DNA of 64,000 nucleotides from an uncultured Psychrosphaera sp. GTDB taxonomy: Bacteria; Pseudomonadota; Gammaproteobacteria; Enterobacterales; Alteromonadaceae. This document shows positions 36,466 through 46,477 of the stretch, piece by piece (the first letter of the stretch is position 1; each line of letters starts with the position of its first letter). The notes under the pieces are model-generated. The model searched no databases, was not told where the DNA came from, and saw only the letters and a list, made by a program, of their open reading frames with translations. The DNA is taken from NCBI RefSeq assembly GCF_947500655.1, contig NZ_CANMSK010000007.1, positions 99,679-163,678 of the forward strand. The letters run 5' to 3'. The position numbers and the translations under genes were made by a program.

Positions 36466-38400
36466 TTAAACCTGACTAAGGGTATATTTCATTGCTACTT
36501 CGCTATTTGGATCTTTAAGCTCAGTAGGCTCACTGTCTTCAATAATATTGTCAGCTAAACTGCTTTTTTCAATAATACCAAAACCAAGTTTTTCAAAGTA
36601 AGTTGGAATGTAAGTTAAAACAATAATGTCTTTAAGTTCCATTTGATGTGCAAACTCTAATAAGTATTGAACTAACGCAACGCCTTGTCCCTGTTGATGA
36701 CAATCTTTATCTACAACAATTGAGCGTATCTCTGCTAAACATTTCTCATAAATATATAACGAAGCACAACCAACCACTTGTCCGCCAACTTCAGCCACCA
36801 CAAAGTTTTGAATATCGTGAATAATATTATCTTGGCTTCTAGGGAGTATTTCGCCTTTATTAGCCCAGTAATTTACTAGTTCAAAAATAACTGCAGAGTC
36901 TGACATACGTGCACGACGTACTGATGTCACTGCTGCTTTAGTCGCATTTAAACGTTGTTGTACCTGCTTTAATGCACCATTAATACGTGACTTACCTGGA
37001 GCTCCTACAACTTGAGCATTAAGTATCGACTTTTGGCCGGTTTGTACATCAGCCAGTGCTTTCTCTACTTGCTGACGTGACGTTCCACCTAATGCCTCGC
37101 GTTTATCTAATGTCGACTCTATTGATAAATGTTGATAAACATCATCTTCAATGCGGTCACTAAATTTTTGTAATTGCGCAAGTGTTAGCTCTTCAAGTGG
37201 CACTTCTTTATCAATCGCATCTAAAACTACTTCACCAACAATATGGTGAGCTTCTCTAAATGGTATGTCCTTACTTACTAGATAGTCCGCTAATTCTGTG
37301 GCATTAGCATAACCTTGTTGGGCTGCGGCTAATGTACGTTTGCGGTTTACCGTTAAACCTTCAGCAACCAAAGTTGCCATTTCCATACATTCTTGCCATG
37401 TATCTAAGCCGTCAAATAAGCCTTCTTTGTCTTCTTGCATGTCTTTGTTATATGCAAGAGGTAAAGCTTTCATCGTCATTAACATAGCGGTTAATGAGCC
37501 TGTAACTCGACCAGATTTACCACGGATAAGCTCACAAGCATCTGGGTTTTTCTTTTGTGGCATTAACGATGATCCAGAACTTACTAAGTCACTCATTTCA
37601 ACAAAACCGGCTTCACCAGAGTTATAAAAAATAAGATCTTCAGCAAAACGCGATAAATGGATCATTGAAATACTGGCTGTCGATAAAAGCTCAATTACAT
37701 GATCTCTATCAGAAACTGCATCTAAGCTGTTTAAGGTTGCGGTTCTAAAACCTAAATGATGAGCAAGCATTTCACGGTCAATCGGATACGCTGTTCCCGC
37801 TAAAGCACCGGAACCTAAAGGCGAAGTATCTAAACGGTATAATGCATCTCTTAAACGACCAATATCACGATTAAACATTTCAACATAAGCCAAACACCAG
37901 TGACCAAATGTAACCGGCTGAGCGCGTTGTAAATGGGTATAACCCGGCAAAACAGTGTTACGTTCACGTTCAGCTAAATCTAACATTGATTGTTGTAAGT
38001 TAACTAAAGCAACGTATATTTCATCGCCTTTTTCTTTACACCAAAGTTTTAAGTCGGTAGCTACTTGGTCGTTACGAGAACGGCCAGTATGTAATTTTTT
38101 ACCAAGGTCGCCGGTTTTTTCAATAAGTTGAATTTCAACCCAGCTATGAATGTCTTCTGAGTCAGCCTCAAGAATTTGTTGTGGATTGTTTTCAACCGAC
38201 TCTTTTAATTCTTCTAACGCTTGAGTTAGTCGAGTTACTTCGTCGTTTGACAATACGCCGACTGTGTTTAAAGCACGGGCCCAAGAAATAGAACCTACAA
38301 TATCTTGTACCGCCATGCGGTAGTCCACAGGCAATGAATCGTTAAATTTCTTAAATTGTAAGCTCGCTTTTTCTTTAAAGCGTCCACCCCATAAACTCAT
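36466..38400 (-). CDS. argH: Argininosuccinate lyase fused to a GNAT acetyltransferase, ArgH(A)
   Basis: The 644-residue protein joins a complete argininosuccinate lyase (residues about 1-465; signature [20 protein letters not shown] near 275-292, [14 protein letters not shown] near 105) to a C-terminal GNAT domain (about 480-630; [28 protein letters not shown]). Ordinary ArgH is about 460 residues. The lyase splits argininosuccinate into arginine and fumarate. Such ArgH(A) fusions are known in marine gammaproteobacteria such as Moritella, where the extension supplies N-acetylglutamate synthase activity. Here a full argA follows, so redundancy or a different regulation is likely. It is probably in one operon with argCBFG upstream. 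Confidence 0.95.
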   Translation of the reverse strand: MSLWGGRFKEKASLQFKKFNDSLPVDYRMAVQDIVGSISWARALNTVGVLSNDEVTRLTQALEELKESVENNPQQILEADSEDIHSWVEIQLIEKTGDLGKKLHTGRSRNDQVATDLKLWCKEKGDEIYVALVNLQQSMLDLAERERNTVLPGYTHLQRAQPVTFGHWCLAYVEMFNRDIGRLRDALYRLDTSPLGSGALAGTAYPIDREMLAHHLGFRTATLNSLDAVSDRDHVIELLSTASISMIHLSRFAEDLIFYNSGEAGFVEMSDLVSSGSSLMPQKKNPDACELIRGKSGRVTGSLTAMLMTMKALPLAYNKDMQEDKEGLFDGLDTWQECMEMATLVAEGLTVNRKRTLAAAQQGYANATELADYLVSKDIPFREAHHIVGEVVLDAIDKEVPLEELTLAQLQKFSDRIEDDVYQHLSIESTLDKREALGGTSRQQVEKALADVQTGQKSILNAQVVGAPGKSRINGALKQVQQRLNATKAAVTSVRRARMSDSAVIFELVNYWANKGEILPRSQDNIIHDIQNFVVAEVGGQVVGCASLYIYEKCLAEIRSIVVDKDCHQQGQGVALVQYLLEFAHQMELKDIIVLTYIPTYFEKLGFGIIEKSSLADNIIEDSEPTELKDPNSEVAMKYTLSQV

Positions 38401-38424
38401 AAATTACTCCGCCGCAAAAATGTG

Positions 38425-38466
38425 AAAACTCAAGTTAATACAATTAGCATTAACCTGAGTTTTTTA
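38425..38466. terminator. Hairpin between argG and argH(A)
   Basis: AAAACTCAAGTTAAT and ATTAACCTGAGTTTT form a long stem with one mismatch. On the minus strand the T tail is short, so it may only attenuate transcription or protect RNA ends rather than terminate. Confidence 0.45.
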
Positions 38467-38496
38467 ATATAAAATGTTCAGTACTAAAGCTAACTA

Positions 38497-39717
38497 TTAT
38501 TTAGTTAGCGCTTTAATTCTGCTTGATAGGCTAAATAAACGAATAAAACCTTCAGCGTGTTTTTGATTATAAACATCATCTGCACCAAAAGTTGCAAAGT
38601 CTTCTGAATATAAGCTGTTTGGTGAACGTCTTTTAACAACAGACGCAGTACCTTTATAAAGCTTAAGAACAACATCACCTGTTACGTCTTGCGCTAATGC
38701 ATTTGCACCAGCCAATATAGCACCACATAAAGGGGTAAACCAACGACCATCGTATAACAAATGTGAAAATTCATGACCAAGTTCTTCACGGTATTTCAAA
38801 GTCATTTTATCTAAAATTAATGTTTCTAGACCTTTATACGCTTTGAATAAAATTGTGCCACCTGGGGTTTCATAACAACCACGAGATTTCATACCAACTA
38901 AACGATTCTCTACAATATCAATACGACCAACACCGTGCTCTGCGCCAATATTGTTTAATAATGAAATCGCATCTACGCCAGATAGTTTTTTACCATTTAC
39001 CGTTGTTAACTCACCATGTAAGAAACTAAGTTCTACGTACTCAGCTTTATCTGGAGCTTGTTCAGGAGATTTAGTCCAAGTCCAAACTTGCTCTGTCGGC
39101 TCTTGCCACGGATCTTCTAACTCGCCACCTTCGTGAGAGATATGCCAAAGGTTTGCATCACGGCTATAAATTTTTGTAGCACTTGCTGTTGTAGGAACAT
39201 TTTTCTCAGCTAAATAAGCTAATAAGTCTTCACGACTTTCCATGTCCCACTCACGCCAAGGCGCAATAACGGTTAAATGCGGTGCTAAAGCAGCAAAGGT
39301 GCTTTCAAAACGAACTTGGTCATTACCTTTACCAGTACAACCGTGACATACCGCGTCAGCACCTAGTTTTAATGCAAGCTCAACTTGAGCTTTTGCAATA
39401 ACAGGACGTGCTAAAGACGTACCCAACAAATATTCACTTTCGTAAATTGCGCCAGTTTTTAATGTCGGGAAGATGATGTCGTTTACAAACTCTTCTTGTA
39501 AATCTAAAACGTGACATTCACTAGCACCAGATGCGATAGCTTTTGCTTCAATGCCTTCAAGTTCATCATCGCCTTGACCAACATTGGCAGCAAATGCGAT
39601 TATTTCTACGCTTTCGCCATATTGTTCTTTTAACCAAGGAATGATTGCTGAAGTATCTAAGCCACCTGAGTACGCTAGTACGATTTTTTTAATTTCTTTA
39701 TTTTGTGCAATAGCCAT
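38497..39717 (-). CDS. argG: Argininosuccinate synthase
   Basis: The 406-residue enzyme condenses citrulline and aspartate with ATP. The PP-loop [19 protein letters not shown] binds [38 protein letters not shown] and the [11 protein letters not shown] segment are conserved ArgG motifs. The length is that of the common bacterial type. It is preceded by argF (85 bp) and followed by argH(A) after a 96-bp gap holding a long hairpin. Confidence 0.97.
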   Translation of the reverse strand: MAIAQNKEIKKIVLAYSGGLDTSAIIPWLKEQYGESVEIIAFAANVGQGDDELEGIEAKAIASGASECHVLDLQEEFVNDIIFPTLKTGAIYESEYLLGTSLARPVIAKAQVELALKLGADAVCHGCTGKGNDQVRFESTFAALAPHLTVIAPWREWDMESREDLLAYLAEKNVPTTASATKIYSRDANLWHISHEGGELEDPWQEPTEQVWTWTKSPEQAPDKAEYVELSFLHGELTTVNGKKLSGVDAISLLNNIGAEHGVGRIDIVENRLVGMKSRGCYETPGGTILFKAYKGLETLILDKMTLKYREELGHEFSHLLYDGRWFTPLCGAILAGANALAQDVTGDVVLKLYKGTASVVKRRSPNSLYSEDFATFGADDVYNQKHAEGFIRLFSLSSRIKALTK

Positions 39718-39802
39718 TATTGTTCTCTTAATCTTTAAATTCTAAATTGATTTTAGCTAACGTTTATGTCACTAGCTTTATAATAAGTTTTATTTTATTG
39801 CT

Positions 39803-40723
39803 TCATTTAACTAGTAGAGTGTGAAGCAGGGCGTTTTGAGCCCACATTCTATTTTCTGCTTGTCTTAAAATAACAGATTGCTCTGAATCTAAAACCTCAG
39901 CAGTCACTTCTTCATCTCTGTGAGCAGGCTGGCAATGCATAAAATATTTAGCATTGGCTGACTGCATTAAATCTTTAGTAATTTGAAACGGCTTAAAGGT
40001 ATCTATAATTTGCTCTAAACTTTTGCCATCACCCATCGATATCCAAGTGTCTGCATATATAGCATCTACCTTACCTAATGCATTAACATCATTGGTCATA
40101 GTGATTGTGCAGTCATTATCATTAGCTAATTTATTAGCTTGTTCAATGATATCTTTATCAACGCCATAACCTTCAGGTGTTAATACAACTAAATTCACAC
40201 CTAACTGCGCGCCAGTTAACATCAGTGAATGAGTAACATTATTACCATCACCAACATAAGCTAAGGTTAATCCTTTCAGCTCACCAAATAACTCTTGTAA
40301 AGTCATATAATCAGCCAAGCCTTGGCAAGGGTGATATAAATCACATAATGAATTTACAACTGGAACAGAAGCCGCATCTTTTAATGTGATTAATGTCGAA
40401 TGCGACATAACGCGTGCAACAATGGCGTCACACCAACAAGATAAATTAGCGCCAAAATCAGCAACATCTTCACGTTTGCCCATTGCGCCATTTTGTAAGT
40501 CTAAATAAACCGCGTGTCCGCCTAGTTTATTAATACCTACATCAAAACTAACGCGGGTTCTTAGCGATGGTTTTTCATATAAAGTGGCAATTGATTTGCC
40601 TTTTAATGCATCAGCATATTTTTCTGGTGTTGCTTTCATGTCAATTGCTAATGTTAGAATTTCTCGTACTTGTGTTGGTGTAAGATCTAAGTCACCTAAC
40701 ACTGACTGATTGTATAAAGTCAT
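39803..40723 (-). CDS. argF: Ornithine carbamoyltransferase
   Basis: The 306-residue transferase makes citrulline from ornithine and carbamoyl phosphate. The carbamoyl-phosphate-binding loop reads EKPSLRTRVSFD, where many family members have STRT; the SLRT form is also found in marine gammaproteobacterial ArgF. DLYHPCQGLADYMTL (HPxQ) and YFMHCQPAHRDEEV supply further substrate contacts. It lies between argB (36 bp) and argG in the arg cluster, which supports ornithine rather than another carbamoyl acceptor. Confidence 0.94.
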   Translation of the reverse strand: MTLYNQSVLGDLDLTPTQVREILTLAIDMKATPEKYADALKGKSIATLYEKPSLRTRVSFDVGINKLGGHAVYLDLQNGAMGKREDVADFGANLSCWCDAIVARVMSHSTLITLKDAASVPVVNSLCDLYHPCQGLADYMTLQELFGELKGLTLAYVGDGNNVTHSLMLTGAQLGVNLVVLTPEGYGVDKDIIEQANKLANDNDCTITMTNDVNALGKVDAIYADTWISMGDGKSLEQIIDTFKPFQITKDLMQSANAKYFMHCQPAHRDEEVTAEVLDSEQSVILRQAENRMWAQNALLHTLLVK

Positions 40724-40759
40724 TTTAAAACCTGTATTTAATTTATTATGTTTCTCTTA

Positions 40760-41542
40760 TTACGCGTTTATTTGAGTGCCGAGTTGTATTTGTTCAGACA
40801 AATGCAACCTGCTTAACGCGCTAGAATCTTGCCAACTGCCAATATGTACAGGTCGTCGTAATAATCGTGAGGCTTCAAAGGCAGCGTTTACTTTCACTAC
40901 CATACCGTCACGAATTACTCCTGAGTTAATAAGGCTTTCGATGGACTCTTTATCGAGGGAATTGATTAGTTGTTTATTTGCATTCAATACGCCTGGCACA
41001 TTACTTAACAAGCATAGCTCAGCTCGTAACAGCTGTGCAGTAGCAACAGCGGCATCGTCGGCATTAATATTTAGAGTTTGGCCTTGTGGATCACAGCCAA
41101 TAGAATTAATTAATACCACAAAGCCGCTTTCTAATAGAGCTTGAATAGCATTTGGATTATTTGGACTTACTTGCCCAACCGCACCTAATACTTCAGATTT
41201 AACTTGTGCATTAAATAAGTCAGCATCGGCTAAACTTAATGAAACTGCATTAAGATTTTGTGCTTTACAAGCGGCTAAAAGTTGTTGGCTTGCGACACCC
41301 GCTAATGCACCAACCACAAATGGTAAATGAGTTAATGGCGTGGCACGAACTCCATCTACTTTGGTTGTGCTCAATTGAGTTGCCGACATCATGTCTTCAA
41401 CTTGAGGTCCGCCACCATGAACAATAACCACAGGACGCACTTTTTTAATATTAGCGGCTTGTTGTAAAAATTCAGCTAAAGCTGTTTTGTCAGTGAGTGC
41501 TTCACCGCCGAGTTTAAAAACAATAGGGCTTATTCCGTTCAC
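40760..41542 (-). CDS. argB: Acetylglutamate kinase
   Basis: The 260-residue amino acid kinase phosphorylates N-acetylglutamate. It shows IVFKLGGEALTD, VIVHGGGPQVEDMM, the INADDAAVATAQLL segment and GMVVKVNAAFEA (conserved Lys), as expected. The length matches the short, arginine-insensitive enterobacterial-type kinase rather than the longer hexameric form. It begins 2 bp after the argC stop, so argC and argB are almost certainly translationally linked. Confidence 0.95.
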   Translation of the reverse strand: MNGISPIVFKLGGEALTDKTALAEFLQQAANIKKVRPVVIVHGGGPQVEDMMSATQLSTTKVDGVRATPLTHLPFVVGALAGVASQQLLAACKAQNLNAVSLSLADADLFNAQVKSEVLGAVGQVSPNNPNAIQALLESGFVVLINSIGCDPQGQTLNINADDAAVATAQLLRAELCLLSNVPGVLNANKQLINSLDKESIESLINSGVIRDGMVVKVNAAFEASRLLRRPVHIGSWQDSSALSRLHLSEQIQLGTQINA

Positions 41543-41544
41543 TT

Positions 41545-42609
41545 TTATGCAGCCCCTTGCGTTTGAGCACTAGGTAATAAACCAAGTCCTTCGTGTAAAT
41601 TACAAATAATATTGGCGCATTGAATGGCTTGAGAAGACGCACCTTTAAGTACGTTATCTATCGCACTTATAACAATTAAATCCGTACCATCCAGTTGCCA
41701 GTACAGATCACAAAAAGGGGTGTAAGCCACATCATTAATATGTGGAGGCTCAGAACGTAAACGTATTAATGGTTTGTCTGCGTATTGTGACTCAAATGCA
41801 GCATTAATTTGATCTAGTGTAGTACCGCCTTTTACTTGCATAACTATAGTTGCAAGTATGCCGCGGTCAAAATTAGCCACATGAGGCGTGAATATGACTT
41901 TTCTCCCCACTTCTTGGCAAATCTCTGGTGCATGACGATGCACAAATAAATTGTAAGGTTTTAAACTTAATTCACAAAAGCTAGTGCCTAGCGCTGCTTT
42001 TCTACCTGCACCACTAACGCCACTAATTGCATTAATAACCGGCACACAAGCTTCAGTTAATAAATTATGTTGAACTAATGGTTTTATTGCCATTTGCGAA
42101 GCTGTTGGATAACAACCTGGTAATGAAATAAGCGCTTGGTCTTTTAAATTATGAGCGTTCCATTCAGGTAATCCATATGGAATAGAGTTTAATTTATCTG
42201 CATATTTATGTGAGAAACCATAATATTGCGGATACATCTCAGGGTCTTGTAAACGGAAGCCACCAGATAAGTCCAATACAGTTATGTTTTTTGCCGATAA
42301 AGAATAGGCAATATCATGACTGAATTCATGTGGAGTGGCTAAAAAAACAAGCCCCTTGTCAACACTACTTAAAGATGATGTCAGGGCCTCAAGGTTGGTC
42401 TTTCCACCAGGAACAAGGGGGAAATCGAGTAGACCTTTATACTTAGGATAAAGGTCTGATAATAACTTGTTGGCATCATTACTATGTTCAGAAACAAACA
42501 ATGCTTCTAAGGTAAATATAGGATGATTGATAATCATTTTTGCCAATTCAACACCGGCGTAACCACTTGCGCCAAAAACAACGCAAGGTATTTTATTTGT
42601 GTTTACCAT
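41545..42609 (-). CDS. argC: N-acetyl-gamma-glutamyl-phosphate reductase
   Basis: The 354-residue NADPH-dependent reductase forms N-acetylglutamate semialdehyde. The N-terminal VFGASGYAGVELAKMI binds NADP; the active-site cysteine lies in LPGCYPTASQMAIKPL; AISGVSGAGRKAA and FTPHVANFDRGILATI are typical. It is the first gene of the argCBFG-argH(A)-argA run. A near-perfect ARG box pair lies about 70-110 bp upstream, so the cluster is predicted to be repressed by ArgR with arginine. Confidence 0.95.
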   Translation of the reverse strand: MVNTNKIPCVVFGASGYAGVELAKMIINHPIFTLEALFVSEHSNDANKLLSDLYPKYKGLLDFPLVPGGKTNLEALTSSLSSVDKGLVFLATPHEFSHDIAYSLSAKNITVLDLSGGFRLQDPEMYPQYYGFSHKYADKLNSIPYGLPEWNAHNLKDQALISLPGCYPTASQMAIKPLVQHNLLTEACVPVINAISGVSGAGRKAALGTSFCELSLKPYNLFVHRHAPEICQEVGRKVIFTPHVANFDRGILATIVMQVKGGTTLDQINAAFESQYADKPLIRLRSEPPHINDVAYTPFCDLYWQLDGTDLIVISAIDNVLKGASSQAIQCANIICNLHEGLGLLPSAQTQGAA

Positions 42610-42678
42610 TTAAGTTACTACTGTAAATCTTTTATTAATCATATTTGACTGAATAATCACAGATAATAGTGTAGATGT

Positions 42679-42717
42679 AAACAATAAAAATGCAAATAAA
42701 GTGAATTAATATTCATA
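42679..42717 (-). promoter_or_regulatory. Tandem ARG boxes (ArgR operator) upstream of argC
   Basis: Box 1 at 42700-42717 contains TGAATTAATATTCA, an exact match to the core of the E. coli ARG box (TGAATWWWWATTCA). Box 2 at 42679-42696 (core ACAATAAAAATGCA) matches 7 of 10 fixed positions and is 3 bp away, the usual spacing for hexameric ArgR. Confidence 0.85.
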
Positions 42718-42746
42718 GTTGTGTTTTTATTAATCTACAGTCTTTA

Positions 42747-43355
42747 TTACTTTAGGGCATCTTCAAGATTAGGTAATTTATTTTCAAAAGATTTAGGAAT
42801 AAATTGCGGTAAAGGTTCATTAATCGCCCACTGCTTAACCTTGTTATCGACAAATTCAACATTTATCCATTGCAATAATGTTAAGACTCTTTCATCTGTT
42901 GGTGACGAATATATTCTGTTATGCCCGACCGCAGAAGCTATCACCACGTTAAGGGTGGCAATTACCGCTTTATTACAGTCATCTGTACTTAATATGCATG
43001 TGAGAGCCAAAAGTGAAACCAGTGATGTAGTTAACAAGTCTAAATCGCCCACACGTTTATCTATTTGAATAAACCTTTCATCAAAAACAGTGAAATGACA
43101 TACTCCAGATTCATAACATTCTCTTTCCATCCCCGGAAATAAACCAATAACTTGGCTTTTGCTCATGCCCACTTTCAACTGGCTAAGCTGTGGTGCATAT
43201 TTTTGAGTGATATCAGGGATATCATCTTTTGAATTTATTTTTACAATAGTTCTGTCAGCAGGGCTAACACAAGCGGTTATCATTAACGTACTTATAAAAA
43301 CCACTAGAACGGTTTTAAAAGGGATGTTTTTGAAAGACGTGGTTTTATTAAACAT
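42747..43355 (-). CDS. Lipoprotein with SmpA/BamE-like motif, function unknown
   Basis: The 202-residue protein starts with a signal peptide ending in a lipobox (STLMITAC, Cys about residue 29). A segment QLKVGMSKSQVIGLFPG is reminiscent of the SmpA/BamE (OmlA) fold, in which a KxGMsksqV helix is common. A small hydrophobic stretch with two cysteines (SLLALTCILSTDDCNKAV) lies near residue 120. It is probably periplasmic and membrane-anchored. It is not part of the arg cluster by spacing (ARG boxes lie between), and no partner genes suggest a role. Confidence 0.65.
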   Translation of the reverse strand: MFNKTTSFKNIPFKTVLVVFISTLMITACVSPADRTIVKINSKDDIPDITQKYAPQLSQLKVGMSKSQVIGLFPGMERECYESGVCHFTVFDERFIQIDKRVGDLDLLTTSLVSLLALTCILSTDDCNKAVIATLNVVIASAVGHNRIYSSPTDERVLTLLQWINVEFVDNKVKQWAINEPLPQFIPKSFENKLPNLEDALK

Positions 43356-43517
43356 TCATACTTCCTGAATTTAGTGTTTATGCAGCGAACTAAATAATTT
43401 CAAATTAAGATAACCGCTACTACTTCTGAATTGGTAAATTAACTTATTAAAGTCTATAAAGCGACTAATACCCTGTGTTACAATTTGGTAATTTTATAAA
43501 TAGAGTAAGTTGTTGTT

Positions 43518-44147
43518 TTGCTTGAAGTTCAAGGTTTAACCTGTTTTCGTCAAAATCGCTGTTTGTTTGCAGAGCTTAATTTTGTTTTGTCTGATCATCA
43601 GATCTGTCAAATCGAAGGGCCAAATGGCGCAGGTAAATCGACTTTGTTACGAGCCATCTTAGGCTTGTTCCGACCGGATGAAGGTAAGATCTTTTGGGCA
43701 GGCGAGTCAACGACACAACAAGCTGAACTATTTTTACAGCAAGTTTTATTTCTAGGTCATAAGTTTGCTATTAATTCGGATTTAACCCCTTGGCAAAATT
43801 TAGAATTCTGGGCTGTGTTAAATCCCACATCAAACTTAGATTTTGAATCTGCTTTAGCAATGGTTGGGTTAACTGGCCTTGAACACATTCCATGTCACTC
43901 ACTATCAGCAGGACAACACAGACGTGTTGCATTAGCTCGGCTTTGGTTAACTAATACTAAACTTTGGATATTAGATGAGCCTTTCACCGCAATAGACAAA
44001 AATGGTGTTGATTTATTGCAACAGCGTTTTCAGCAACATTTACAAAATGGTGGCATGGTATTAATTACCACGCATCAAGACTTATCTCAAAATTTTGAGC
44101 AACTCATTAAGCTCAAACTTGGTGGCAATATAAGTGGGGAGATGTAA
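43518..44147 (+). CDS. ccmA: Heme ABC exporter ATP-binding protein CcmA
   Basis: The 209-residue ABC ATPase has Walker A GPNGAGKSTLL, signature LSAGQHRRVALARLWL, Walker B LWILDEPFTAID and the H-loop TTHQDL. It energises the CcmABCD complex that releases holo-CcmE in cytochrome c maturation. The start codon is TTG 43518 (MLEVQGL), with an AGAGTAAG site about 8 bases upstream; no ATG fits. First gene of a complete ccmABCDEFGHI cluster; its stop overlaps the ccmB start. Confidence 0.95.
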   Translation: MLEVQGLTCFRQNRCLFAELNFVLSDHQICQIEGPNGAGKSTLLRAILGLFRPDEGKIFWAGESTTQQAELFLQQVLFLGHKFAINSDLTPWQNLEFWAVLNPTSNLDFESALAMVGLTGLEHIPCHSLSAGQHRRVALARLWLTNTKLWILDEPFTAIDKNGVDLLQQRFQQHLQNGGMVLITTHQDLSQNFEQLIKLKLGGNISGEM

Positions 44148-44848
44148 TGAATTCTAATCTTCCCCAAGCTCAATTGTCTTACTGGATAGCCTTTAAAGCT
44201 ATTTTTGTACGTGAGTTAAAACTTGCTTGGCAAAAACCTTCGCAAATTATCCAACCTATGGTTTTTTTTCTTATCGTGGTGACATTATTCCCACTTGGCA
44301 TATCGCCAGCGCCAAAGACATTACAAATGATAGGCCCTGGTGTTATTTGGATTGCTGCGTTATTAGCGATTATGTTAGTGGTCGACCGGTTATTTAGACA
44401 AGACTTCCAAGAGGGAACTATTGAAGCTTGGTTGTTGTCTACTGTGCCTATGTCTTTGTTAGTTGCTGCAAAATTATTAGCCGCATGGTTTATCTCATGT
44501 TCCGTACTCCTGTTAATATCACCGGTTTTAGCTTTGTTGATGAATGTCGAAAGTCAGGTTATTCCAGCGCTAATGTTGAGTTTATTAATCGGTACACCTA
44601 TTTTATTGTTTGTTGGCGCGATAGGTAATGCGTTAACGGTCAGTTTAAATCAGGGGGGCGTGCTATTGAGTTTATTAGTTTTACCGCTATATATACCGGT
44701 ATTAATTTTTGCTACCTCGTTAATTGAAGCGGCCAGTTTCAATATGGATTATTCAGGACAATTGGCCATTTTAGTTAGTATGTTATTAGTGAGTTGTTTT
44801 TTCGCACCGGTTGCTATTGCAGCCGCTTTAAAGAATACGGTGAATTGA
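44147..44848 (+). CDS. ccmB: Heme exporter protein CcmB
   Basis: The 233-residue membrane protein has about six hydrophobic segments and the family motifs FVRELKLAWQKPSQIIQPMVFFLIVVTLFPLG and FRQDFQEGTIEAWLLS. It is the permease subunit paired with CcmA. It overlaps ccmA by one base and is followed by ccmC after 3 bp. A shadow ORF at 44428-44628 is not a gene. Confidence 0.95.
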   Translation: MNSNLPQAQLSYWIAFKAIFVRELKLAWQKPSQIIQPMVFFLIVVTLFPLGISPAPKTLQMIGPGVIWIAALLAIMLVVDRLFRQDFQEGTIEAWLLSTVPMSLLVAAKLLAAWFISCSVLLLISPVLALLMNVESQVIPALMLSLLIGTPILLFVGAIGNALTVSLNQGGVLLSLLVLPLYIPVLIFATSLIEAASFNMDYSGQLAILVSMLLVSCFFAPVAIAAALKNTVN

Positions 44849-44851
44849 TTT

Positions 44852-45622
44852 ATGTGGAAATGGTTACATCCATACGCAAAAGCTGAGACAGCATATAATT
44901 TATGTTATCGCTTATTGCCTTACTTTTCCTGGTTGGCTGCAATTACATTAATAGCCGGCTCTATTTGGGGCTTGTTATATGCCCCTGCGGATTATCAGCA
45001 AGGTGATAGTTTTCGTATTATTTATTTTCATGTGCCTACCGCTATTTGGTCTATGGGCGCTTATACCTCAATGGCTATTTGTGGAATGGTTGGTATTGTT
45101 TGGCAAATAAAAAATGCTGAACTAGCCGTATATGCTATTGCTCCCGTTGGTGCCGCGTTTACCTTTTTAGCCTTAGTTACCGGCGCAGTTTGGGGCAAAC
45201 CTATGTGGGGCGCTTGGTGGGTTTGGGATGCAAGATTAACCTCAGAGTTAATCTTATTGTTTTTATACTTAGGCGTTATTGCGCTTTATAACTCATTTGA
45301 AGATAAGCGAACTGCAGCAAGAGCGGCCTCTATCCTTGCTATTGTTGGTGTGGTTAATGTGCCTATTATTCATTACTCAGTAGAGTGGTGGAATACGTTA
45401 CATCAAGGCGCGTCTATTACTAAATTTGATAAACCATCAATTTCACCTGATATGTTATGGCCGCTGTTACTTAATATTGCTGGTTTCTTATTTATATTGG
45501 CTGCCATTACCTGCTTAAGACTGGCGAATCAAATTCTTATTAACGACGCCCGTAGACCTTGGGTGAAAGCGCTAGTGGAACAATCGTCTACTGAAGCGAC
45601 TTCATTAGTGAAGGGGAAATAG
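44852..45622 (+). CDS. ccmC: Heme handling protein CcmC
   Basis: The 256-residue polytopic protein presents heme to CcmE. Two heme-ligating histidines are expected in FHVPTAIWSMGAY and VPIIHYSVEWWNTLHQG, and the WWD-type heme-binding motif WGAWWVWDARLTSELILL is intact. The length is typical. It starts 3 bp after ccmB and is followed by ccmD with a 1-bp gap. Confidence 0.95.
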   Translation: MWKWLHPYAKAETAYNLCYRLLPYFSWLAAITLIAGSIWGLLYAPADYQQGDSFRIIYFHVPTAIWSMGAYTSMAICGMVGIVWQIKNAELAVYAIAPVGAAFTFLALVTGAVWGKPMWGAWWVWDARLTSELILLFLYLGVIALYNSFEDKRTAARAASILAIVGVVNVPIIHYSVEWWNTLHQGASITKFDKPSISPDMLWPLLLNIAGFLFILAAITCLRLANQILINDARRPWVKALVEQSSTEATSLVKGK

Positions 45623-45623
45623 A

Positions 45624-45845
45624 ATGCAGTTTAATTCTTTTACTGAAGTATTAGCGATGGGCGGTTATGGCGCATATGTATGGTCATCTGTTGCTATTGT
45701 TTTTGCAGTTTTGCTGATGTTAATTGTACATTCTTGCACTGCAAAAAATCGAACCTTACGTTTGTTACGTATAGAGCAAGAACGAGCAGATAAAATATCT
45801 CAAGCTAAAGTTGCCAATGCTCAAGCCCTATTTGATAAAAAGTAG
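45624..45845 (+). CDS. ccmD: Heme exporter protein CcmD
   Basis: The 73-residue protein has a single membrane segment (YGAYVWSSVAIVFAVLLMLIV) followed by a basic helix (RTLRLLRIEQERADK). FxxVLAMGGYGAYVWSS is the recognisable CcmD motif. It stabilises the CcmABCE complex. It begins one base after ccmC ends. Confidence 0.92.
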   Translation: MQFNSFTEVLAMGGYGAYVWSSVAIVFAVLLMLIVHSCTAKNRTLRLLRIEQERADKISQAKVANAQALFDKK

Positions 45846-45912
45846 CTGAATAAAAGCTAGCTCAATAGAACCAATTTAATATAAACCAATTAATAAAATA
45901 AGATTGAAAATA

Positions 45913-46410
45913 ATGAATCCTCGTAGAAAGAAAAGACTATTTATAATTGTTTCTTTAGTTATTCTGTTAGGCGCAGCCATTGGCTCCATGCTGTATGCGT
46001 TACAACAAAATATAGATTTGTTTTATACGCCAAGTGAAATACTAGAAGGTAAAGATCTTGGTAATGGAAAAACTGGTGCAAAACCACAAATAGGCCAACG
46101 TCTTAGAATTGGTGGTATGGTTGTAGAAGGCAGTGTTGTCCGTAGTGAAACTAATTTAGATGTGCAATTTAAGTTAGCAGACACCGGTCCTATGGTAACC
46201 ATCAAATACAACGGGATTTTGCCAGATTTATTTCGTGAAGGGCAGGGCATTGTTGCTCAAGGAATTTTAATCGCTTTTGATACTATTGAAGCAAGTGAAG
46301 TATTAGCGAAACATGATGAAGAATATATGCCGCCAGAATTAGCAGAAAAAATGAAAGGCATTAAACACGTTAAGCCTAAATATGAAGAAGGTGCTAAGCC
46401 AGCATATTAA
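45913..46410 (+). CDS. ccmE: Cytochrome c maturation heme chaperone CcmE
   Basis: The product is 165 residues when started at ATG 45913 (MNPRRKKRL), the usual CcmE N-terminus; a TTG three codons upstream is less likely. It has an N-terminal membrane anchor, an OB-fold beta-barrel domain ([39 protein letters not shown]), and the heme-attachment site [13 protein letters not shown] with His134 and Tyr138, equivalent to E. coli His130/Tyr134. It carries heme covalently to CcmF. Confidence 0.95.
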   Translation: MNPRRKKRLFIIVSLVILLGAAIGSMLYALQQNIDLFYTPSEILEGKDLGNGKTGAKPQIGQRLRIGGMVVEGSVVRSETNLDVQFKLADTGPMVTIKYNGILPDLFREGQGIVAQGILIAFDTIEASEVLAKHDEEYMPPELAEKMKGIKHVKPKYEEGAKPAY

Positions 46411-46477
46411 CGAGTGAATTAGAGGCAGTATTAACGTACCTGCTTTATTTTAATGAATTAAATAACAAGAAAAAATT

